A stretch of 64,000 nucleotides of DNA from Capnocytophaga periodontitidis. Lineage in GTDB: Bacteria > Bacteroidota > Bacteroidia > Flavobacteriales > Flavobacteriaceae. The translations under genes and the position numbers were made by a program. Location of the stretch: positions 124,001 through 188,000 of the forward strand of contig NZ_JAEFDB010000001.1 in assembly GCF_016126015.1 (NCBI RefSeq), given 5' to 3'. The notes under the pieces were generated by a model. That model saw nothing but the letters and a program-made list of their open reading frames with translations. It was not told the DNA's origin and ran no database searches. Positions 43,152 to 51,838 of the stretch are shown piece after piece. Positions within the stretch are counted from its first letter, which is position 1. Every line of letters starts with the position of its first letter.

Positions 43152-44072
43152 CTATGAATTTTTAAGTTGTTCAAATAATTCTTTTTGTTTCTCAGTGAGG
43201 TGCTTAGGCAACTGCACTTGGTAAGTAACAAAGAGGTCGCCAAAGCTGTCTTTTTGTTTATATACGGGGAATCCTTTACCTTTGAGTCGCACCGTAGTAC
43301 CGTTTTGGGTTTCAGGGGCTACTTTCATTTTTACCTTGCCACTTAAAGTATCTATTTGCACCTCTCCGCCTAACATAGCAGTGTAGAGGTCAATATTTAC
43401 GGTTGTTTTCAGGTCGTTACCATTGCGTTCAAATTGAGCGTCGGGTTCTATGTGGAAAGTAATGTACAAATCGCCATTAGGACCTCCGTTATAGCCCTCT
43501 TGTCCGTGACCTTTGAGTTTGATTTGTAAACCTTCATATACTCCTGCTGGCACAGTAATACGTATGTTTTTGCCATTTACAGTAAAGGTGCGTTGCTGAG
43601 TGGTAGCCACTTCGCGCAAAGGGAGGGACATATCGGCATAGAGGTCTTGCCCCTTGAATTTACCTGAAGCGCTACTATAACCTCTGCCAAAGCCACCCGC
43701 ACGTCCGCCAAACATATCTTTAAAGAAATCGGAATAATCTTCATTAGAGTAATTGCCTCCGCTAAAGCCCTCAAAACCTTCAAAACCTCCGAACCCGCCA
43801 AAGCCTCCACCGCGAGCGCGTTGCTGTTGCTGAGCTTTTTCGTACTCCTCGCCATATTGCCAATGTTCTCCGTACTTGTCGTATTTAGCACGGTTTTCAG
43901 GATTACTGAGCACCTCATTAGCTTCGTTAATTTCTTTGAATTTTTGCTCTGCCGTCTTGTCGTTAGGGTTCATATCGGGGTGATATTTGCGCGCTAATTT
44001 GCGGTAAGCTTTCTTTATTTCTTCTTGAGTAGCAGTTTTTTCTACTCCTAATGTTTTATAGTAATCAATCAT
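43152..44072 (-). CDS. cbpA: DnaJ-class co-chaperone CbpA
   Basis: This 306-residue J-domain protein helps DnaK. The J-domain (residues 3-67) has the HPD motif at 31-33. A glycine/phenylalanine-rich linker (about 85-125, [15 protein letters not shown]) and the DnaJ C-terminal domain without zinc finger follow ([55 protein letters not shown]), the CbpA architecture. The start at MIDYYKTLG (44072) is fixed by the -7 box just upstream; a longer frame upstream is not part of the gene. Confidence 0.95.
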   Translation of the reverse strand: MIDYYKTLGVEKTATQEEIKKAYRKLARKYHPDMNPNDKTAEQKFKEINEANEVLSNPENRAKYDKYGEHWQYGEEYEKAQQQQRARGGGFGGFGGFEGFEGFSGGNYSNEDYSDFFKDMFGGRAGGFGRGYSSASGKFKGQDLYADMSLPLREVATTQQRTFTVNGKNIRITVPAGVYEGLQIKLKGHGQEGYNGGPNGDLYITFHIEPDAQFERNGNDLKTTVNIDLYTAMLGGEVQIDTLSGKVKMKVAPETQNGTTVRLKGKGFPVYKQKDSFGDLFVTYQVQLPKHLTEKQKELFEQLKNS

Positions 44073-44093
44073 ATTTACTAAAATTAATGTACG

Positions 44094-44101
44094 CAAAAGT
44101 A
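44094..44101 (-). promoter_or_regulatory. -7 box of cbpA-cbpM
   Basis: On the minus strand this reads TACTTTTG, 21 bases before the ATG at 44072. No -33 TTTG is seen. Confidence 0.6.
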
Positions 44102-44144
44102 ATACTTTTTTTTCAATAGTGATACATAGTTCACAATTATTTTG

Positions 44145-44152
44145 TAATTTTG
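44145..44152 (+). promoter_or_regulatory. -7 box of the O-acylation cassette
   Basis: TAATTTTG matches TAnnTTTG, 29 bases before the GTG start at 44182. No -33 TTTG is seen. It is back-to-back with the cbpA promoter. Confidence 0.55.
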
Positions 44153-44181
44153 CCCCCTGAAAGAAAACTAAGTACCATTTT

Positions 44182-45795
44182 GTGAACACATCATATTTTA
44201 AACAATCGTTTTTTATTGTTTTGCTGGCTACGGTCATCTTTATAGGCTTTAAGGAGTTTTTGCCAGCACGCATATTTCCTGAAGTCAAAGCAATGGATAA
44301 TGTAGTGGTAGATAGCTTAATGTTAGAAGCTATATCGGGTAAGGAAATCGATAAAGTGCTCAGTCAGGCAAACGATTCAATGGCTACTGCTAAGAGATTG
44401 AAAAAATCCGATGAGTATCTCTTTGCTTTTTTTAAAAAATTATACGAACTCGAAACTACTAAAAAAGGAAAGATAAGAATAGGCTACTACGGCGATTCAA
44501 TGACCGACGGTGACTTAATCGTACAGGATTTAAGAGCCCTCTTTCAAGATGCTTTTGGCGGACAAGGAATTGGATTTTTGCCCATCGCTTCCGAGTCGGC
44601 TAAATCTCGCGGAAGTGTATGGCATTCTTATTCTAATACTTGGAAAACACAGTCGTATGTGAATGTAAAACGCCCCAAACGTCCTTTTGGAGTGTGCGGA
44701 CAAGTGTTTTTTACTCAAGGCAATGGCACTTGGGTGCAGTATAAATCATCTAACCAAAAACATATCAGTCAACTATATGCCCCTGTACTCTATTATGGTT
44801 CATCGGGCAACAAGGAAGCTAAAGTTGAAATTACCTATGATACTGTGAAGGTGGTAAAATCGCTAACTACCGATAAACTACTGAATGCCCTACCTCTCAC
44901 CGAAGGGCATAACACCAAAGCAGTACGCATTACTTTTTACAAATCGGATAGTATTCCTATTTATGGAGTAAGCTCAGGAGAACGACAAGGAGTGTATGTT
45001 GATAACTTTTCAAGTCGTGGTAATTCAGGTTTACCTATTTCCCTTTTCAATGTAGATTTGATGAACCGATTTGATGACGCACTTGGTGGATATGACCTCA
45101 TCGTGTTGCACTTTGGTGCTAATGTGCTCAACTATGGCACTTTAGATTATTCGTGGTACGAAAGGGGAATGACCAAAGTAGTAAATCAAATACGCGCTTG
45201 TTTTCCTAATACCTCTATTCTTATCATCTCAACCGCCGATAAATCAACTAAGGTGAATATGGAAATGCAAACTGATAAAGCGGTAGTACCTTTGGCAAAT
45301 GCGCAACACAAATACGCGCGTAATACTCATTCTGGTTTTATCAATTTGTACGAATTGATGGGAGGAAAAGGTTCTATGAAACAATGGGTAGAAGCCAATC
45401 CTTCACTTGCAAGCAAGGATTATACTCACTTCAATGCAAGAGGAGCTAAAAAGGTTGCTCATTTGTTGTATAATAAATTGATGGAGGAATATGAACATTA
45501 CAAAGACCCACATAACAGTCAGAAAGCCGATGTTTTTGGTGAAAAAATAAAAGAAATACAAGAAGTGCGACCAACCACAACAACCACTGCTACTGCCACT
45601 ACTGCGACAGCTACACGTACTGTACAGCCCGCGGCACCAGCACGACAACAACCAGCACGACAACAACCAGCACGACAACAACCAGCACGACAACAACCAG
45701 CACGACAACAACCAGCACATCCTGTACAACAAGCACCAGCAGCACAACATAAAGATTCAGTAAAACCTAAAAGCTCCGATTTGTACGAGCTGTAA
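44182..45795 (+). CDS. Membrane-anchored SGNH/GDSL-like protein with Pro/Gln-rich tail
   Basis: The protein has 537 residues and a GTG start. It is anchored by an N-terminal span (about 8-26). The SGNH core shows [10 protein letters not shown] (Gly104, Asp105, Ser106), then [11 protein letters not shown] (Asn near 312) and a terminal [15 protein letters not shown] (Asp413, His416), giving the likely Ser-His-Asp triad. It acts outside the inner membrane, as an acyl-esterase or acyltransferase. The last 80 residues are low-complexity: a Thr/Ala run and five PARQQ repeats, wall-spanning or flexible in style. It is first of three genes with a LysM-SGNH protein and an MBOAT, which suggests O-acylation of a glycan. 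Confidence 0.82.
   Translation: MNTSYFKQSFFIVLLATVIFIGFKEFLPARIFPEVKAMDNVVVDSLMLEAISGKEIDKVLSQANDSMATAKRLKKSDEYLFAFFKKLYELETTKKGKIRIGYYGDSMTDGDLIVQDLRALFQDAFGGQGIGFLPIASESAKSRGSVWHSYSNTWKTQSYVNVKRPKRPFGVCGQVFFTQGNGTWVQYKSSNQKHISQLYAPVLYYGSSGNKEAKVEITYDTVKVVKSLTTDKLLNALPLTEGHNTKAVRITFYKSDSIPIYGVSSGERQGVYVDNFSSRGNSGLPISLFNVDLMNRFDDALGGYDLIVLHFGANVLNYGTLDYSWYERGMTKVVNQIRACFPNTSILIISTADKSTKVNMEMQTDKAVVPLANAQHKYARNTHSGFINLYELMGGKGSMKQWVEANPSLASKDYTHFNARGAKKVAHLLYNKLMEEYEHYKDPHNSQKADVFGEKIKEIQEVRPTTTTTATATTATATRTVQPAAPARQQPARQQPARQQPARQQPARQQPAHPVQQAPAAQHKDSVKPKSSDLYEL
45637..45720 (+). repeat. 15-bp tandem repeat encoding PARQQ
   Basis: Five perfect copies of CCAGCACGACAACAA plus nine bases of a sixth, in frame within the SGNH gene. 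The copies are identical at DNA level, so expansion or contraction by slippage is recent or ongoing. Length change would only alter the tail length by five residues per unit. Confidence 0.95.
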
Positions 45796-45838
45796 TACTA
45801 AAAAAACACTAATAACACACTAAAAAGACACAATTATA

Positions 45839-47344
45839 ATGAAAAAGAAACAATTGGTAAAGAAAATCATAATGGGGAGCTGTATGCTATTGGGAGTAAC
45901 ACTCTATTTAAGAGCTAACTATACCTCAGCAAAAAATGTTTTCCCCCCTTTGGCTGCCAAAGATACTCTCTCAGTTTATGCCAAAAACAATGCCCCGAAA
46001 GAGTACAACAATATGTACAACACTTCGGTGCTAACTCCTTTTTTTGAAAAATTGGCTACTTTAGAAAAATCTAAAAACCGCAAACTGAATATCGTCCACA
46101 TAGGCGACTCACACATCCAAGCCGATGTGATGCCCAATGTGATGAGACAGCGTTTGCAAGAAAGTTTTGGCAATGCAGGATTAGGCTTGGTCTTTCCATA
46201 CTCTCTTATCCGTACTAACGGTGGGCACAATGTGAGTTTTACTTCTAATATCTCTTGGGAAGCTCAGAAAAATACATCTTCACCATTGGCAGGAATCACA
46301 GGCTATGCCCTTTCTACCGATAAGAAAAATTTTGTGATAGAACTAAACCTAAAAAATAAAGATTACGCTTTTAATACCCTTAAAATTATCACCCCTAAAA
46401 ACCAACGTCAGTTTGAGTTAGCAACCAATGTAGGCAAGGTAACCGCTCCTTTAAAGCCTTCAGTTCCTAAGATGATTTCACATAAGGTAACTCAAGGCGA
46501 AACCCTCTATGGCATTGCTAAACAATACCACACTACGGTGGCTCTATTGCAGAAAAACAATCATTTGAAAGGGAGTAATATCCGTATAGGACAGGTGTTA
46601 CACATCGCTTCTGCTAAAGGAATTGCAGGTACTGTACCTGCTCCCGCCCCTGCAACTAAAGTGGATATGAGCAATGCAACTATCCTCAAGGCCAATTCGC
46701 TTTACAACTACTATGCTTACGACAATCTGAATGTTTCTGATAAAATATACTTAACCCCTAATACCGAAAGCAGTTCGTTTACGCTTAATGGCATAGTACT
46801 CGAAAATGACCAAAAAGGGATTATTTATCATACAATAGGCGTAAATGGAGCCCATTTTTCCGATTACAACAAATCCGATTTGTTCTTTGAACAGATAAGT
46901 GCTCTCGAACCCGATTTGATAGTGATTTCCTTAGGTACTAATGAAGCTTATGGTAGGCTTGCCCCAGAAAGATACGATGCCGAGGTGATGAAATTTATTA
47001 ATACTATACGCACTCAGTACGGCAACTGTCCTATCATACTCACAACTCCTCCTCCTTTTTTGTATAGAAGAAAAAGTACCACCTCATTGTGCGTAGAATA
47101 CGCCGATACACTGATAGACAACGCTGTAAAGGATAATTATAGCGTGTTCGACCTCTATCGTGCCTTAGGTGGTAATGAAGCAATGAGTAGATTTATACAA
47201 CAAAAACTTATCGCCGGTGATCGCGTACATTATACCAGAGATGGTTACTTAGAACAAGGTGAGCTTTTCTTCGATGCTTTTATGAGTAATTACTTAAACT
47301 ACAAAAAACAATCCAAACACTCTTTAAAACCCATTTTAAATTGA
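45839..47344 (+). CDS. SGNH hydrolase-like protein with LysM domain
   Basis: This 501-residue protein has an N-terminal span (about 10-27). The SGNH block I is VHIGDSHIQADVM (near 86-97). A LysM peptidoglycan-binding domain (SHKVTQGETLYGIAKQYHTT to GQVLHIA, about 213-256) is inserted in the middle of the SGNH domain. VISLGTNEAYGRL (near 361-373) and DRVHYTRDGYLEQG (near 460) complete the catalytic set. LysM would hold the enzyme on peptidoglycan, so peptidoglycan or a wall-linked glycan is the likely substrate. Its stop overlaps the MBOAT start by 4 bases (TTGA). Confidence 0.88.
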   Translation: MKKKQLVKKIIMGSCMLLGVTLYLRANYTSAKNVFPPLAAKDTLSVYAKNNAPKEYNNMYNTSVLTPFFEKLATLEKSKNRKLNIVHIGDSHIQADVMPNVMRQRLQESFGNAGLGLVFPYSLIRTNGGHNVSFTSNISWEAQKNTSSPLAGITGYALSTDKKNFVIELNLKNKDYAFNTLKIITPKNQRQFELATNVGKVTAPLKPSVPKMISHKVTQGETLYGIAKQYHTTVALLQKNNHLKGSNIRIGQVLHIASAKGIAGTVPAPAPATKVDMSNATILKANSLYNYYAYDNLNVSDKIYLTPNTESSSFTLNGIVLENDQKGIIYHTIGVNGAHFSDYNKSDLFFEQISALEPDLIVISLGTNEAYGRLAPERYDAEVMKFINTIRTQYGNCPIILTTPPPFLYRRKSTTSLCVEYADTLIDNAVKDNYSVFDLYRALGGNEAMSRFIQQKLIAGDRVHYTRDGYLEQGELFFDAFMSNYLNYKKQSKHSLKPILN

Positions 47345-49029
47345 ATACAGCAGCATTAGCCCAGTGGTTTACCGATAATTTTAGCTTCACAACTGAACAA
47401 GTAAAACAATGGTTTACCTATAACCCCAATCACCCTCTACTATTTAATAGCAGTCTGTTTTTGGGGCTATTTTTGGTGTTTTATTTAGTGTATATCATCA
47501 CTAAAAAACACGTCCATTTCCGTACGGTATATGTTACCTTATTTTCACTGTTTTTTTATTATAAAGCAGGTGGTAATTACTTTGTACTACTAATACTCTC
47601 TTCGGTATTAGACTATTTTTTTGCTGGACAGATTTACAAAGCCCAAAAACCTGCTGCGCGAAAATTCTTCTTGGCAGTGAGTATGATAACCAATTTGGGG
47701 ATATTGTTCTATTTTAAATATACGAACTTCCTTATCGATAGTTTTAACGCTATTTTCCAAAGCAATTTTGCATTGATGGATATCATATTGCCAGTGGGTA
47801 TCTCATTCTATACTTTCCAAACGATGAGTTACACAATTGATGTATATCGCCGTGAAATAGAACCTGCTAAGAGCTTTTTAGACTTTGCTTTCTTCGTGTG
47901 TTTCTTCCCTCAGTTGGTAGCAGGGCCTATTGTAAGAGCAAAAGATTTTATTCCGCAAATATACAAAAAGCTCACTCTCACTAAAGAAGAAACCTCATTG
48001 GCTCTTTTCCTTATCATAGGAGGATTGCTCAAAAAAGCTGTGATTTCCGATTATATTTCACTAAACTTTGTAGATAGGGTATTCGAGGCTCCTAATAGTT
48101 ATACTCCTTTTGAAAACTTAATGGCAGTCTACGGCTATTCATTGCAAATTTATTGTGATTTTTCAGGTTATTCCGATATGGCGATAGGCTTAGCCCTACT
48201 GATGGGCTTTACGTTGCCTATAAACTTCCGTACGCCTTACCAATCTAAAAATATTACCGAATTTTGGCGACGTTGGCATATCTCACTTTCAACGTGGTTG
48301 AAAGACTATTTGTATTTCTCGGTAGGAGGAAACAGACGAGGTACTTTCTGGGGTTACTTTTTCCCTACTTTGTTTTTTGGGGCTACACTATTTTGGGCAG
48401 TAAAAATGTACGATACCACTCCTATACCGCTTTACATTGTAGCAGGGGCGATAATAGTATTTGTATTAGCTATAGTAGTAGCTAAAGATAGAAAAAAATC
48501 AGTACGTAGCCATTTCAACCAAATGACAACAATGCTCTTAGGAGGATTATGGCACGGGGCTAATTTGCGTTTTATCATTTGGGGAGCTCTTCACGGACTT
48601 GCCTTGGCTGTGCATAAAACTTTTATGGACTTTTTCCCTGCTAAAAAAGAAGATGAGAAGAAAGGTTTCTTCAGTAGTACTGCCAATGTAATATTTGTGA
48701 TAATAACCTTTCACTTTGTGGCTTTCTGTTGGATATTTTTTAGAGCAAAAGACTTTGATATTGCCCTTACAGTGATGAATAATATTGCTGATCTGCAATT
48801 TGATTGGCACAAGTGGCAAACTATTATTGAGGGTTATAGAAATGTATTTCTACTAATGGCAATAGGCTTTGTATGGCATTTCTTTCCTCAAAATATGAAC
48901 GATCAACTGAAGAATTTCTTTGGTAGTATGCCTATACTTTTCAAAGCAGTGATAGTGGCGCTCACTTTCTGGGTAGTGTATGCTACTGCTTCCAGCGGGG
49001 CACAACCTTTTATATACTTCCAGTTTTAA
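47341..49029 (+). CDS. MBOAT-family O-acyltransferase
   Basis: This 562-residue polytopic protein of the AlgI/PatA/DltB class moves acyl groups from the cytoplasm to extracytoplasmic acceptors. Family motifs are DIILPVGISFYTFQTMSYTID, FPQLVAGPIVRAKDFIPQ, YCDFSGYSDMAIGLALLMG, NITEFWRRWHISLSTWLKDY, and GGLWHGANLRFIIWGALHG with catalytic His405. An insertion of two spans (about 335-385, MYDTTPIPLYIVAGAI) splits the usual WRRWH-GGLWHG spacing. The start is TTG at 47341, overlapping the previous stop; no earlier ATG fits. Together with the two SGNH proteins it forms a full O-acylation unit. Confidence 0.92.
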   Translation: MNTAALAQWFTDNFSFTTEQVKQWFTYNPNHPLLFNSSLFLGLFLVFYLVYIITKKHVHFRTVYVTLFSLFFYYKAGGNYFVLLILSSVLDYFFAGQIYKAQKPAARKFFLAVSMITNLGILFYFKYTNFLIDSFNAIFQSNFALMDIILPVGISFYTFQTMSYTIDVYRREIEPAKSFLDFAFFVCFFPQLVAGPIVRAKDFIPQIYKKLTLTKEETSLALFLIIGGLLKKAVISDYISLNFVDRVFEAPNSYTPFENLMAVYGYSLQIYCDFSGYSDMAIGLALLMGFTLPINFRTPYQSKNITEFWRRWHISLSTWLKDYLYFSVGGNRRGTFWGYFFPTLFFGATLFWAVKMYDTTPIPLYIVAGAIIVFVLAIVVAKDRKKSVRSHFNQMTTMLLGGLWHGANLRFIIWGALHGLALAVHKTFMDFFPAKKEDEKKGFFSSTANVIFVIITFHFVAFCWIFFRAKDFDIALTVMNNIADLQFDWHKWQTIIEGYRNVFLLMAIGFVWHFFPQNMNDQLKNFFGSMPILFKAVIVALTFWVVYATASSGAQPFIYFQF

Positions 49030-49040
49030 GGATAAGAAAT

Positions 49041-49078
49041 AAAAAAAGGCTTTGCAAACTCATAGCAAAGCCTTTTTT
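49041..49078. terminator. Bidirectional terminator after the MBOAT gene
   Basis: A stem of about 14 bp (49041-49055 with 49065-49078) with core GGCTTTGC/GCAAAGCC, flanked by A- and T-runs. It serves the convergent MBOAT and M16 genes. Confidence 0.9.
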
Positions 49079-49085
49079 ACTTTTT

Positions 49086-49106
49086 ACTTCTCACTTCTCA
49101 CTTCTC
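49086..49106. repeat. 7-bp tandem repeat at the end of the M16 gene
   Basis: Three copies of ACTTCTC in tandem. The third includes the stop codon and last residues of the M16 gene on the minus strand, so copy-number change could alter its final residues. Confidence 0.7.
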
Positions 49107-50468
49107 ATTTCCATAACTATCAAACTCCTTCATAGGGATTTTCTTTCCATCGAAGTTGATATTTTTAAGTTCATCAGCTATGTCACTACCTTTGCCTACG
49201 ATGATGATTCTGAAGTTTTTTAATAGAAAATAACTATTAGCAACTCTCTGTACGTCTTCTTTGGTTACTGCATTAATCTTGGCGATATAGTTCTTGTAAA
49301 AATCTTCGGGTAGGTTGCGCACTTTTATATTGATAGCGTAATTGGCAATCGTCTGCGGACGCTCAGTAGCTAATACAAACTGACCTAAATACTGTGCTTT
49401 AGCTTGCGCTAACTTCTCTTCACTCACTATAGTAGTTTGTATGCGTTTTACTTCTTTGAGTATCTCAACAATGGCAGGAGCTGTTACGGCATTGCCTACT
49501 TTAGTCTTGATACTGAAACTGCCTTTTGTCCATTTATCAGTTTTAAAAGTAGAAAAAGCACCATAAGTATAGCCGTGTTCTTCGCGCAAATTCATATTGA
49601 TATAACTACCAAAATCTCCACCTAAAATACTATTGGCTACTAATAGAGGGAAGTAATCAGGGTGAGACATCTTGAGGTCGATGAGGTTTGTAACTTGTAT
49701 TTCCGATTGTACTGCGCTGGGCAAATCTATAAAGTTGATTTGTGTTTCACTCACATTCTCAGGGATATATAAGGCAGGAGTTTCTTCTGAATAAGGTTGC
49801 CAATCAGCGAAATGTTCGTTTACTAAAGTAATTACCTCTTCGGGATTTACATCACCTGTAACTACTAAATAGGCATTGTTAGGCACAAAACGCTTGCGGT
49901 AATAGTTGGTTACATCGTCTAAGGTGAGGGCAGCAATCTGGGTTTCAGTAATGTATTCGCCGTAAGGGTGAGCCGTAGTGTAGCGCAAGGTTTGCCGTAC
50001 GCGTTTCATAATCACTTCAGCATTGCTTTCGTTAGCACGGATACTTTGGATAATGCGTGCTTTTTCTTTTTCCATATCCTCCTCAGTGAAGTTAGGGTGC
50101 AGGGCAGCATCGGCAATGAGTGCTAATACTCGCGGAAAATATTTAGAGAGTACTTGAGCATAAGCGCCATTAGGAGCGATAGAGAGTGTTGCAGCGAGAT
50201 AGTCTATTTCCTCGTTAAAATCGTCTTTATTGATAGAGGTAGACCCATTGCCCGCCATTAGTGAAATAAGGTCGGAAATTCCCTTTTTTTCTTTTTCTAA
50301 TTCTGGACATTCGTCTAAAGAGAGACGGATGCCTACTTGAGGGAGTTGGTGGTTTTCTACTATCAATAGCGTAAGTCCGTTCGGAAGACTATGTGTAATA
50401 GGAGTTCCTAAATTGATAATAGGAGCAGCTCCCGGGGTAGGTTGTATAGAGCGGTCTATATGTGTCAT
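49098..50468 (-). CDS. M16-family peptidase-like subunit, non-catalytic
   Basis: This 456-residue protein has the two-lobe M16 fold. The N-terminus HSLPNGLTLLIVENHQLPQV is right for the family, but the zinc motif HxxEH is replaced by ISDLISLMAGNGST (about 64-77), so it cannot be catalytic on its own. LTLDDVTNYYRKRFVPNNAYLVVTGD and NSILGGDFGSYINMNLREEHGYTYGAFS, with the substrate-binding R..Y pair, are kept. It follows its catalytic partner by 10 bases, as in the heterodimeric processing-peptidase arrangement. No signal peptide, so likely cytoplasmic as annotated. Confidence 0.92.
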   Translation of the reverse strand: MTHIDRSIQPTPGAAPIINLGTPITHSLPNGLTLLIVENHQLPQVGIRLSLDECPELEKEKKGISDLISLMAGNGSTSINKDDFNEEIDYLAATLSIAPNGAYAQVLSKYFPRVLALIADAALHPNFTEEDMEKEKARIIQSIRANESNAEVIMKRVRQTLRYTTAHPYGEYITETQIAALTLDDVTNYYRKRFVPNNAYLVVTGDVNPEEVITLVNEHFADWQPYSEETPALYIPENVSETQINFIDLPSAVQSEIQVTNLIDLKMSHPDYFPLLVANSILGGDFGSYINMNLREEHGYTYGAFSTFKTDKWTKGSFSIKTKVGNAVTAPAIVEILKEVKRIQTTIVSEEKLAQAKAQYLGQFVLATERPQTIANYAINIKVRNLPEDFYKNYIAKINAVTKEDVQRVANSYFLLKNFRIIIVGKGSDIADELKNINFDGKKIPMKEFDSYGNEK

Positions 50469-50478
50469 TTTTGTTTAC

Positions 50479-51747
50479 TTATTGAACTGAAGGTAAATAA
50501 TTGAGGTCTAAACGTTGGTTTTTGTCTAAATACTTGCGAGCAGCCTCTCTAATATCTTCACGAGTAATAGCGCGGTAGTGGTCTATTGCTTTGTTGATGA
50601 GGTTTGTATCTTTATAGAAAGTATAGTTATCAGCTAAAGAGAGGGCAATTCCTTCCATATTGCTGTTTTGAGCTACAAAGTTAGCCTCTATCTGGTTTTG
50701 TAACTTTTCATATTCTCGCTCACTGATGAGTTCTGTTTGTAGTCTTGTAATTTCTTCGTCCATTTCTTGTGCTAAAGTTTCCAAACTCACACCGTCCATA
50801 GGGAGCGCTCCCATTATATAAACGCCATAATCTTCTTGAGCATCCGAAAATGCTAATACCTGTAAAGCAGTTTGATGTTCGTCAATCATTTTTTTGTAGA
50901 GGCGAGCACTTTTACCATCGGTAAGGATATTAGAAAGCAAGTCAATAGTATACGAATCTTTGTCCGTCATAGCAGGAGTGCGATAGGCATATAGTTTAAG
51001 AGGAATTTGGATGTTAGGGTCGTATTCGGTTACCTCAATAGTTTTAGTGATAGTAGCTTCTTCTATTTTGTTGCGTTGTATCACATTACCCGTATTAGGA
51101 ATCGTTGCAAAGTATTGCTCTATCCATTCTTTAGTAGTTGGGGTATCAAAATCGCCAGCTACTACTAATACCGCATTGTTAGGATTGTAGAATTTCTTTT
51201 TGAAAGCGATGAATTCTTCTAAGCTGGCAGCATCTAAATGTTCTACTTCACCAATCACTGTGCTAGAGTAGGGGTGTTTTTTAAAAAGGTAAGGATTGAT
51301 AGCTGAGCGATACATTATTCTGCCGTAAGGAGCGTTGTCTATACGTTGGTTTTTCTCTTCTTTTACCACTGAATTTTGAGTACTTACTCCAATCTCATTG
51401 ATAACAGGGTGCAACATACGTTCAGCTTCCATCCACAAGCCTAATTGCAGGTTATTAGAAGGGAAAACTTCGTAATAATACGTTTTATCCTGCGTAGTAA
51501 AAGCATTGTTATGCCCGCCATTTGCCGATACAATATCAAACCATTTGCCACGTGCGATATTTTGAGAACCTTCAAAGAGGAGGTGTTCAAAAAAGTGGGC
51601 AAAGCCAGTGCGAGTAGGGTCTTCGTCTTTAGCACCTACGTGGTACATTACCCCTATAGTTACTACGGGGGCAGCGTTGTTAGGGTGAAGAATCACGTGT
51701 AACCCATTAGGGAGGTCGTATTCTTCAAAAATAAGAGATTGAGCCAT
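50479..51747 (-). CDS. M16-family zinc metallopeptidase, catalytic subunit
   Basis: The 422-residue protein has the inverted zinc motif HFFEH (His51, Glu54, His55) in GFAHFFEHLLFEGSQN; the third ligand Glu lies in the downstream helix near NSVVKEEKNQ. The body includes NNAVLVVAGDFD and LSNILTDGKSARLYKKMID. It pairs with the non-catalytic subunit downstream. No signal peptide is seen, although relatives in Bacteroidota are often exported. Start at MAQSLIFEEYDLPNGL fits the family. It sits just after a strong terminator with about 24 bases for a promoter, and no TAnnTTTG is visible there. Confidence 0.94.
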   Translation of the reverse strand: MAQSLIFEEYDLPNGLHVILHPNNAAPVVTIGVMYHVGAKDEDPTRTGFAHFFEHLLFEGSQNIARGKWFDIVSANGGHNNAFTTQDKTYYYEVFPSNNLQLGLWMEAERMLHPVINEIGVSTQNSVVKEEKNQRIDNAPYGRIMYRSAINPYLFKKHPYSSTVIGEVEHLDAASLEEFIAFKKKFYNPNNAVLVVAGDFDTPTTKEWIEQYFATIPNTGNVIQRNKIEEATITKTIEVTEYDPNIQIPLKLYAYRTPAMTDKDSYTIDLLSNILTDGKSARLYKKMIDEHQTALQVLAFSDAQEDYGVYIMGALPMDGVSLETLAQEMDEEITRLQTELISEREYEKLQNQIEANFVAQNSNMEGIALSLADNYTFYKDTNLINKAIDHYRAITREDIREAARKYLDKNQRLDLNYLPSVQ

Positions 51748-51771
51748 AGTTAATTTGTCAATGAGTTAATC

Positions 51772-51813
51772 AGAAAAAAACTTTGCTAAAGCCTTTATAG
51801 CCTTAGCAAAGTT
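51772..51813 (-). terminator. Terminator of the TlpA-like gene (minus strand)
   Basis: An 11-bp stem (51779-51789 with 51803-51813) has a 13-base loop. On the minus strand it is followed by a seven-T run (51772-51778). It separates the TlpA-like gene from the M16 pair. Confidence 0.85.
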
Positions 51814-51838
51814 ACAATCAATATGAAAAAAGTCTCTG

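Noticed and set aside
43577-43918. 113-codon minus-strand frame inside cbpA
   Set aside because: Same strand as cbpA but another frame, crossing the glycine-rich linker; no independent support.
44073-44288. 72-codon N-terminal extension of cbpA
   Set aside because: It crosses the -7 box at 44094-44101 and the divergent gene; the J-domain starts cleanly at the ATG at 44072.
45637-45720. CRISPR-like repeat array
   Set aside because: The 15-bp units are directly adjacent without spacers, in frame in a coding gene, and no cas gene is near.
45403-45750. Cys/Leu/Trp-rich frame on the minus strand with repeated CWLLS units
   Set aside because: It is the reverse-strand reading of the PARQQ DNA repeat inside the SGNH gene; the pattern follows from the repeat itself.
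49098-50468. Broken M16 peptidase because HxxEH is missing
   Set aside because: Pairs of one catalytic and one motif-less M16 subunit are a known normal arrangement; the frame and the rest of the fold are intact.
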